Below are positions 22,350-28,565 of a stretch of 43,093 bases of DNA, in pieces. The notes below the pieces were generated by a model. That model was not told where the DNA came from and ran no database searches. It saw only the letters and a program-made list of their open reading frames with translations. Each line of letters begins with the position of its first letter. Within the stretch, counting starts at the first letter, position 1. The position numbers were made by a program, and so were the translations under genes. The stretch is from a virus: IMG/VR virus record IMGVR_UViG_3300020183_000162, positions 1 through 43,093 of that record. One strand, 5' to 3'.

Positions 22350-22384
22350 CATAGGCAATGAAGCCAAAACCTAAACCCCAAACC

Positions 22385-23932
22385 ATGAATGTAAACCCCT
22401 TCACAAACCGACCAAACACCGGCGCCGCCGTCCCTTGCCACTTGCCCGAATTAGGCGCATACATGGCCCCGAATTCCCCAAGGTATAAACGGATTGAAAC
22501 GGGCGACCCTTGGACCCCGGCGTACATACCGAAGACCCTAAGCCCTCGAAAAATTAGCCGCCTAAATTTAGGAAAATACTATGGACCCAACGCCGCCACC
22601 AATACCGGCGAAGGTCTAATAATAGATAACAAGGTCTTAATCCATGCAAAATACCTGCAATTCATGGAGCTAATCCAAAAAGACGCGCCGCAAAATTTCA
22701 ACACGACAAGCGCCTACGAAAAAACGGATAATAACGCCATATTGAACTATTTTGAGGGAGGCAAAATACGCTCTTTTTATGTTGAATTCACGGAATTAAG
22801 CCCCGACGCCACGAATTTAGAACGCGTAAAACGTGAAAGCTATTTAAGCCAATTAAGCCAAAAAATACGCGTTCGTACTTATTCCATGGCCCAAGCCTAT
22901 CAATTCATAAGCGCCCAAAATATAACCAAGGTCAAACCCTTTGAAAATAACCCAATTTTAGGCCCTTGGAAATTAGGGAACGAAAACGGAGCGCCGACAA
23001 TTTACGAGACCGAAGACCTAAGAACGCAGCACGAAAGCCTCCCAAGTTTACCAAGGTATCATGGCCCCACAAGGTCCACACGCGTTCTAAATAACGCGAG
23101 CGCAAAATGGCGGATAGCCTTTGAGGTCGAAAAGGAGGACGGGAAAGTAAGACGCGAAATACAGCGCCACCGCTTTAATGTTTTAAGCGGATATAAATTT
23201 GAGAGGGATGGAAGCCTTAGCAGTTCAGAGGGCTTCGAAATGATAAGCCCAATTTATAACCTTGAGGACCGCACCAAGATATTTAGCGACTTTGACAAAA
23301 TAAGCCCGATTCTAAATTCCAAATTTAGTAAATCGTGCGGAGGACATATAACCATCAGCCGCCGGGGAATGAATGCGGGAGAATTATTCGACAAGTTCGC
23401 GCCTTATTTACCTCTATTTTACGCGCTATATTTTGGAAGGCTCAAAAACCACTACAGCCACGCGCAAACCAAGGAGAGCGCAAAGAGGCACCCAAGCCGC
23501 GGCGCCGTAAATCTTAAGTTAAGCCAGAACGCCATCGAATTCAGGCTAATTAGCGCAGTTCCAAACGCCGAAACGCTCAAATTCAGGGTAAATCTTTTTA
23601 GGTATATAACCGACCAAATCGACGCAAACCCAAACACCACGCCTAAAGACGTGCTAAAGGCCATGCAATCAAATAGCACGCCTTTATATCAAATTTTGCG
23701 CCAACAATACACCGCCGACCAATTAAACGTTAAATTAAACCACGCATGTATCATGTATCTATTTTTAGAGCAAGCCGACCAAAACCAATTTAACGCGGAG
23801 CGCCAAAAAGAAATTTATGAAACATGGCAAAATTTAGGCGCTCAAAATAGGGACGCACTTGTAAGGACCTTCGGCGAGGACCACAAACCAACCCGACCCG
23901 ACGCCAACACCGACACCAACCCGAGCAAATAA
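22385..23932 (+). CDS. Amidoligase-like enzyme (GS-like fold, COOH-NH2 ligase)
   Basis: I prefer ATG 22385 because the bases before it, AAACCCCAAACC, are the operon start motif; a longer form at 22358 adds 9 residues. The C-terminal half (about 245-420) fits the phage/bacterial amidoligase family: a first F-E-V-E acidic strand, DGSL then GFEMISP, CGGHITIS with the metal or ATP-binding His, and later an A-I-E-F-R segment. Such enzymes join a carboxyl and an amine with ATP. The N-terminal 240 residues are not recognised. A class II amidotransferase gene follows, a pairing described for this family (Iyer and colleagues). Leu TTA, Ile ATA and Arg CGC codons are used much more than in neighbours. 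Confidence 0.75.
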   Translation: MNVNPFTNRPNTGAAVPCHLPELGAYMAPNSPRYKRIETGDPWTPAYIPKTLSPRKISRLNLGKYYGPNAATNTGEGLIIDNKVLIHAKYLQFMELIQKDAPQNFNTTSAYEKTDNNAILNYFEGGKIRSFYVEFTELSPDATNLERVKRESYLSQLSQKIRVRTYSMAQAYQFISAQNITKVKPFENNPILGPWKLGNENGAPTIYETEDLRTQHESLPSLPRYHGPTRSTRVLNNASAKWRIAFEVEKEDGKVRREIQRHRFNVLSGYKFERDGSLSSSEGFEMISPIYNLEDRTKIFSDFDKISPILNSKFSKSCGGHITISRRGMNAGELFDKFAPYLPLFYALYFGRLKNHYSHAQTKESAKRHPSRGAVNLKLSQNAIEFRLISAVPNAETLKFRVNLFRYITDQIDANPNTTPKDVLKAMQSNSTPLYQILRQQYTADQLNVKLNHACIMYLFLEQADQNQFNAERQKEIYETWQNLGAQNRDALVRTFGEDHKPTRPDANTDTNPSK

Positions 23933-23964
23933 ACCTATAATTTAACCCTTAAAACTTAGAAATC

Positions 23965-24717
23965 GTGTGCATAGCAATTCTAAACAAATCAGGCCTAATA
24001 AGCCGCGAAGCCCTTAAAAACTCATGGAACAACAACAACCACGGCGCAGGCCTTGGATATGTAGAAAACGGAGAAACGAAAACCGCATATTTCCCAGCGT
24101 CGTTTCGATCCATGTATAAGTTCTATAAAGCCCTAAGACAAACAAATAAGGCCCCTATATTATTACACTTCAGGATCGCCACTTCAGGTTATAACGCCGA
24201 TATGCTCCACCCCCACACCATAACCGAAAACAAACTGATTCTAATCCATAACGGAATGATAAGAGGCCTAGGTAATAATAAGGTCAGTGATACCCGAGAA
24301 TTTGCAAACGCCCTGAGCCAATTAAAACCGAATGGAGTCAGCTTTTTCAATAACCAAGGAATAAAGACCCTAATCGAGACCGCGATAGGCACCGCCAATA
24401 AATTAGTATTTTTAGACAAATTAGGAAAATACTTTATTTTTAACGAGAGCGCCGGACACTGGGATAATAGCGGCGCGAACTGGTATTCAAACGAATCTTA
24501 TTTGGAACGCCAAGACTTCAAATACTATGGAAATGTAAAAATCTACAATAGCGCCACGCCAACAACAACAACAAGCCACACGCCGAACCCGTCAATAGGC
24601 TATAATCGCAGTTTATACGCCAACGACAAACACGCCGCCGACGTGCTGAAATTTGAGGAGGAGCAAATGAAACGACGCAAGGACAAAAGGCACGAATTTT
24701 GGCCGTATGTAGATTAA
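23965..24717 (+). CDS. Class II glutamine amidotransferase (Ntn hydrolase)
   Basis: Only a GTG start at 23965 fits, since a stop lies at 23950, and it puts Cys at residue 2, the catalytic N-terminal nucleophile after Met removal. Other family marks are H-F-R at 68-70, ATSG at 72-75, HNG at 95-97 and SDT at 108-110. It should hydrolyse glutamine, or act as the reverse amide-hydrolysing partner, to give ammonia to the amidoligase. It lacks a synthase domain, so it must work with another protein, clearly the gene before. Codon use is the same unusual type. The transcription unit ends in the terminator at 24745. Confidence 0.85.
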   Translation: MCIAILNKSGLISREALKNSWNNNNHGAGLGYVENGETKTAYFPASFRSMYKFYKALRQTNKAPILLHFRIATSGYNADMLHPHTITENKLILIHNGMIRGLGNNKVSDTREFANALSQLKPNGVSFFNNQGIKTLIETAIGTANKLVFLDKLGKYFIFNESAGHWDNSGANWYSNESYLERQDFKYYGNVKIYNSATPTTTTSHTPNPSIGYNRSLYANDKHAADVLKFEEEQMKRRKDKRHEFWPYVD

Positions 24718-24744
24718 CAACGCCAACACCACCACCAACAACAG

Positions 24745-24769
24745 GGGCCCAATTTAGGGCCCTTTTTTT
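24745..24769 (+). terminator. Terminator of the amidoligase cassette
   Basis: GGGCCC at 24745-24750 pairs with GGGCCC at 24757-24762 around an AATTTA loop and is followed by seven T. Confidence 0.85.
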
Positions 24770-25356
24770 ATGCGCTCAATTTTGCAGGGATGAAGAAGGG
24801 AGGAGGGGATGAAAGGAGGGGAGGGAGTCCCACCACACACCGACCCCCCAAAAAAACCAACAGCGCCCAAAAATAAAAACTAAAAATAGGGCCTATTTTG
24901 CGGCCGTTCGTCATCAACAAGCCAACAAGAGCAGAGGCCCGGCCACGCCTAAAATGTCCACTAAATAGGGCAGACCCGCGCAAAATTGTATATATAAACA
25001 CACTCTCCCCCACTCCCACTCCAACTCACCCCTTAACACATTCCAACAAATCTAAATTTAGGCATCTCTAAACTTGGTTGTCTGAATTGGATGGATTTAG
25101 AGAATTTTTGATAGCCAAAATGCGTATCAAAAAAAAGTAAATTGAGCGAATAAGATATTATTTATCTCTAAATATAGATTATTATATATACAGTTATCTA
25201 TATATACAATTAATAGTATGTATAATTAATTATATATATAGTATAGGGAAGAAAAAAGAAAAAAGTCTTTTTGTTGAAAAAAAGCCTATTGCAAGAAATT
25301 GAGTTTTTGGAATAAAAGGGTACACCCCCCATTTTTTTTGGCGATTTCAAACTGAC
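24770..25356. other. Long non-coding stretch before the terminase genes
   Basis: About 590 bases with no credible gene. It contains a purine G-A run (24788-24830), a TGGACA box in reverse (24954-24968), a hairpin candidate TCTCTAAA/TTTAGAGA (25065-25072 with 25096-25103, followed by five T), and an extremely AT-rich, TATA-repeated block (25140-25250). Its place just upstream of the small terminase is where pac or cos sites usually lie. Confidence 0.5.
24954..24968 (-). repeat. Reverse TGGACA box at right edge of cassette
   Basis: ATGTCCACTAAATAG is, on the minus strand, CTATTTAGTGGACAT, near-identical to the boxes at 22143-22238, but in the opposite orientation. The amidoligase cassette is thus bracketed by these boxes. 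Confidence 0.5.
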
Positions 25357-25389
25357 TTTGGCTGAATAATTGATTTATCCCTACTTTTG
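25357..25389 (+). promoter_or_regulatory. Full Bacteroidota-type promoter of the terminase block
   Basis: TTTG at 25357-25360, a 21-base spacer and TACTTTTG at 25382-25389 give both the -33 and -7 elements at normal spacing; the ATG at 25394 is 4 bases on. It is the best-formed promoter in the window and fixes the small-terminase start. Confidence 0.7.
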
Positions 25390-25393
25390 TGCA

Positions 25394-25807
25394 ATGCCGA
25401 CAAATACGTTTGTAAAGCGTAAGACGAGAGAGCCTGCAAAGGCAGAGGTTGTGGAGGATAGCGTGGAGATAACCTCTACGCAATCAGAGAGCGTTCAGGA
25501 GGCGTTTCCTGTACTCTTGAAGAGTGGTAGTCGCACACCGAAGAATGTAACGAGAAAAGACATCAGAGAGCTTTTGGATGCCGACTTGGACAGGAGTATT
25601 GGTGGTGTTCGCAGGATGGATGCTTTGATTGCGAGGTTGGTGACTGAAGCGATTAGGGGCAATATGAGGGCGATGGAATTGACTTTGGCTTACTTGTATG
25701 GCAAGCCAGGTCAGCAGCAGACTGCGCCCGACACAGGGCCGTTTGTACTTGAATTAAGCGAACCGACAACGGATGAAGCTAACAGCGAGGCAGACGCAAG
25801 CGTATAA
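25394..25807 (+). CDS. Terminase small subunit-like protein
   Basis: The ATG at 25394 lies right after the promoter, so the in-frame bases upstream are excluded. The 137-residue protein has a disordered basic N-terminus and a helical C-terminal region ending N-M-R-A-M-E-L-T-L-A-Y-L-Y-G-K-P, a phrase found in DUF5681-type and small-terminase-like proteins. It precedes and overlaps the large terminase gene by 35 bases. It should recognise the packaging site, perhaps in the adjacent 24770-25356 stretch. Confidence 0.65.
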   Translation: MPTNTFVKRKTREPAKAEVVEDSVEITSTQSESVQEAFPVLLKSGSRTPKNVTRKDIRELLDADLDRSIGGVRRMDALIARLVTEAIRGNMRAMELTLAYLYGKPGQQQTAPDTGPFVLELSEPTTDEANSEADASV

Positions 25808-27122
25808 ACTTGCTATCTCAGGCGAGAAGCAGTTTATCTTGTTTGGCGGGGCAATCAGGGGAGGAAAAACTTACTGTCTCCTTCTAACCTTCATCTCCCT
25901 CTGCTCCAAGTATCCACGCAGTCGGTGGGTGATTATCAGGCAGAGTATGCCAACGCTCCAACGAACAACCTTGGTGACTTTTACATCCTTGATGAACCAA
26001 GGCCTTGGAACGCACGTTTCGGGGTGGGACAAGCAAGCGCAGATTGTGACCTTCAAGAACGGCTCGGAACTGCTCTTTATGGGCGAGAACTACGACACCG
26101 ACAAAGACTTTGACAGGTTCAAAGGTCTTGAAATCAACGGTGCAGGGATTGACGAGATCAACGAGTGCCAAGAAGGATTGCTCTACAAGGTGCTTGAACG
26201 TGCCGGTTCGTGGCTCAATGCCGAGGGCAGACCACCGATTGTGGTGATGGGTACTTGCAATCCGAGCAATAATTGGGTGAAGGAACTCGTTTATGACAAA
26301 TGGAAAGAATCAAACCTTCCCCCCACCTGGGCGTACATCCCCTCCAAGATTACCGACAACCCCCACATTCCTGAAGATTACCTTAAATCCCTGCGAGACA
26401 ATATGCCCGAGTACGAATATAAAAGATTCGTTGAAGGCGATTGGGAGGTGCAGGAAAAGCCAGAAAACCCTTTCTTTGTATCCTATGACTCCAAACGACA
26501 CGAATCCTTCCAACCCACCTTCCGCACCAACCTCCCCATCTACATCTCTTTGGACTTCAACTTGCAGCCATTCTGCGGAATCGTTGCCCAAATGTGGACC
26601 GATGACGCAGGAGACCACGTTCATATCGTGGACGAGTTCAACGTGGTGGACGGCTCCATCCCTAAAATGGTGGATACGATAAAGGCCAAATACGCTCCGT
26701 TTCTGTTCTCCTGCCTGATTACGGGGGATGCAATGGGCAAGCGTGGCGATTTATCGCAAAGGGACAACGCAAACTATTACGAGCAACTTGCAAGGGGCTT
26801 GGGGCTGAGCCAAAAGCAAATCCGTATTGTTCCGAACCCAAAGCACGAGAACAGTAGAGCGCAATGCAATTACCTTTTGCAATTCCACCCTGACATTAAG
26901 ATTAATCCCAAGACCTGCCCTGGGATGGCGAGGGATATGAAAATGGTGGCCTGCGATGCCGCAGGAACGATTATCAAAAGAAACCGTTTTATTATCAGCC
27001 AACAGTCCGACTTTGCCGACTGCTTTCGGTATCTTTGCAATAGCTTCCTGAGCGAATGGTACATTAAGCACCTCAAACGGAGCGGGTACAACAAGTTCGG
27101 GCCTAACTTTATCCCTTCCTGA
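25773..27122 (+). CDS. terL: Terminase large subunit
   Basis: The 449-residue protein has an ATPase domain with Walker A GGAIRGGKT at 25-33 and Walker B GIDEIN with Asp127/Glu128, and a C-terminal nuclease domain with acidic residues at Asp261 (SLDFN), Asp319 (ITGDAMG) and in the later SDFADCFRYL. It pumps and cuts DNA into proheads at the portal. The length is normal. The start overlaps the small subunit gene in another frame. Type of end (cos or headful) cannot be told from sequence alone. Confidence 0.93.
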   Translation: MKLTARQTQAYKLAISGEKQFILFGGAIRGGKTYCLLLTFISLCSKYPRSRWVIIRQSMPTLQRTTLVTFTSLMNQGLGTHVSGWDKQAQIVTFKNGSELLFMGENYDTDKDFDRFKGLEINGAGIDEINECQEGLLYKVLERAGSWLNAEGRPPIVVMGTCNPSNNWVKELVYDKWKESNLPPTWAYIPSKITDNPHIPEDYLKSLRDNMPEYEYKRFVEGDWEVQEKPENPFFVSYDSKRHESFQPTFRTNLPIYISLDFNLQPFCGIVAQMWTDDAGDHVHIVDEFNVVDGSIPKMVDTIKAKYAPFLFSCLITGDAMGKRGDLSQRDNANYYEQLARGLGLSQKQIRIVPNPKHENSRAQCNYLLQFHPDIKINPKTCPGMARDMKMVACDAAGTIIKRNRFIISQQSDFADCFRYLCNSFLSEWYIKHLKRSGYNKFGPNFIPS

Positions 27123-27134
27123 AATGATCCAACT

Positions 27135-27470
27135 ATGAGCTGCCTTGAATGCACCGACTGCCTAAGCATAGGAACCTTTGACCTTTGCTGCGAGACCATT
27201 ACCCTCGCCCAAGCCACCCCCGCCACCACCTACCGCGTGGTCATTACCGATGTTACTATTGACAAAAGGACATCTTACGACTTAACCACTAATGGCAATG
27301 GCGATGTCACGCTCACGCCAGACGAGGCCATCTACACCACAGGCCGTACTTACGAAGTGCGTATCTACCCCGAAGACGCTTGCGATTTCAACGACCCCCA
27401 AGAAATGACAAACGACCTCCACGAGGACGCACACACCTGCTTTTCTTTTGAATTTGAACGATTAACATAA
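27135..27470 (+). CDS. Cysteine-rich structural protein (putative)
   Basis: The 111-residue protein opens MSCLECTDCLSIGTFDLCC, six cysteines in 19 residues, followed by beta strands that look like an Ig-type fold (TTYRVVITDV, GDVTLTP, TYEVRIYP). It may bind a metal or form a disulfide or metal cross-link in the virion. It stands between terminase and the tail chaperone genes, and its stop overlaps the next ATG (TAATG). Confidence 0.55.
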   Translation: MSCLECTDCLSIGTFDLCCETITLAQATPATTYRVVITDVTIDKRTSYDLTTNGNGDVTLTPDEAIYTTGRTYEVRIYPEDACDFNDPQEMTNDLHEDAHTCFSFEFERLT

Positions 27471-27775
27471 TGTACACCATTGAAACCTTCTACCGTGCCT
27501 TGATTGTGAGCCTGATGGTCGTGTCGCTCTCCATTTCTATGGAAGACGAGCAACTGCTAAACGGCCTGCAAAAGCGATTGAGACACCTTCTACCCCCCGA
27601 CAAATACCCGATGCTCCACAAACCGATTTACGGCTGTGTGGGGTGTATGGCATCTTTTTGGGGAGGCATCTTCTACCTGCTGACCGCCCCAATCTTCGGC
27701 TTCCACCCCCTTGAAATGGGTGTCGTAATGATGATGGGCGTTGCGCTCAACTTCATCTTTATTAAAATCTCGTGA
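27470..27775 (+). CDS. Small membrane protein with CxxCM motif
   Basis: The 101-residue protein has an N-terminal hydrophobic helix (about 9-23), a charged middle, a conserved-looking P-I-Y-G-C-V-G-C-M-A-S-F-W-G segment, and a C-terminal double hydrophobic stretch (about 65-98). Proteins with a C-x-x-C-M-x-S-x-W-G motif next to tail genes are known to me from Bacteroidota phages, without a known job. It may be a membrane helper of DNA entry or tail assembly. Confidence 0.55.
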   Translation: MYTIETFYRALIVSLMVVSLSISMEDEQLLNGLQKRLRHLLPPDKYPMLHKPIYGCVGCMASFWGGIFYLLTAPIFGFHPLEMGVVMMMGVALNFIFIKIS

Positions 27776-28416
27776 TACACAAAATTGTTTACAAACTCTT
27801 TCAAAAAGAGCTAACCCAAATGGTATGGGACGAAACCTACAAGCCCGATATGATGAAAGGCTTGAAATTCGCCTTGGTCTGCGAGGGGCATAAGTATTAC
27901 ATCTATTCCAACATCTTTGACATCCCCATTGAGCGGATGGGCAGGATCCAAGACCTTGTAATCCAACTGCAAAGAATGGTAAGCCGTGAGGAGTTGGATG
28001 TGTTCTTGGAGAATATGGAGAACGCCTTGAATGCCTCAGTTTCGGGCGCAGCCGTGAAAAACTTGGCGCAAATCGGCTTTTTGGTGGGAGAAATGAGAAA
28101 GAGGAAGGAAATGCTGATCCACCCCGATGTAATGATGGAACTTGCAGGGGCGGTCTTGATTCGTGAGGACCAAAACCCAGGCGAGTGGAATGCCGAGTTT
28201 GAGCAGAAGAAGGTGGAGGCTTTCCGCAATGCGCACAAAGGGAAGGCGTTGTATGATTTTTTCGTTTTAGCCGGGCTGAGTCAATACTTTCCCAATATGG
28301 AGTATTTAGAAGAAGATTGGATAATCTTCTGGGAGATGGCCTCCTCCCGGCTGGAAGCGACACAGGAACTCCTGAAATCCGAGCTATCGGCTCAGAACTC
28401 TACTTCAGCGACCTAA
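27772..28416 (+). CDS. Tail assembly chaperone, short form (gpG-like)
   Basis: The gene starts with GTG at 27772, overlapping the previous stop (GTGA); ATG 27820 is an alternative. The 214-residue product is helical and acidic-basic mixed, with no motif, and lies just before the tape-measure gene, the place of the G gene of lambda-like phages, whose product wraps the tape measure before the tube forms. At 28257-28263 a UUUUUUC heptamer is in the correct phase for -1 slippage to the next frame. Confidence 0.7.
   Translation: MIHKIVYKLFQKELTQMVWDETYKPDMMKGLKFALVCEGHKYYIYSNIFDIPIERMGRIQDLVIQLQRMVSREELDVFLENMENALNASVSGAAVKNLAQIGFLVGEMRKRKEMLIHPDVMMELAGAVLIREDQNPGEWNAEFEQKKVEAFRNAHKGKALYDFFVLAGLSQYFPNMEYLEEDWIIFWEMASSRLEATQELLKSELSAQNSTSAT
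28257..28263 (+). other. Slippery heptamer T TTT TTC for -1 frameshifting
   Basis: The heptamer fits X-XXY-YYZ in the zero frame (GA-T TTT TTC G). The -1 frame has its last stop at 28254-28256, directly before the slip site, and is then open to 28565. This is exactly the arrangement needed for a G-GT type fusion. Confidence 0.7.
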
Positions 28417-28565
28417 ATTGGCGAGAGTTCTTCATCTTCCTTGCAGATGGCGATATATTTCTGTATAAGGAATATATGAAAACATCCGTTGAGGATGTCT
28501 TAACTTTGCTCAAGCACTTCCAAGAGGAAAGAAGGCGCAAAGCTAAACAAAACAAAGATGGCTAA
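28264..28565 (+). CDS. Frameshift extension of the tail chaperone (T-like part)
   Basis: The -1 frame codes about 100 residues to the TAA at 28563-28565. It has no ATG before 28477, while the sequence upstream of that (LYFSDLNWREFFIFLADGDIF) clearly looks coding, so expression by frameshift is needed. The basic C-terminus (EERRRKAKQNKDG) fits the tape-measure-binding T part. It overlaps the tape measure start by 8 bases. A separate TTG start at 28317 is possible but less likely. Confidence 0.65.

Larger units (their letters stand above)
21944..22357. other. Candidate replication origin and divergent control region (no gene)
   Basis: This gene-free 400-base stretch divides the minus and plus gene blocks. 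In order it holds the heptamer array, the TGGACA boxes, a perfect DnaA box, an AT-rich tract and the plus promoter at 22342, with the minus promoter just outside at 21936. Iterons plus a DnaA box plus an AT-rich tract are the parts of a theta-type origin. No longer ORF in it looks real. Confidence 0.55.

Noticed and set aside
24768-25019. 83-codon minus-strand frame in the gap before terminase
   Set aside because: Low-complexity, crosses the purine run, lacks leader motif and homologue-like wording.
27590-28363. 257-codon open frame on the minus strand
   Set aside because: It lies opposite the membrane and tail chaperone genes, is full of Pro, Arg and Ser typical of antisense translation, and has no partner or start signal.
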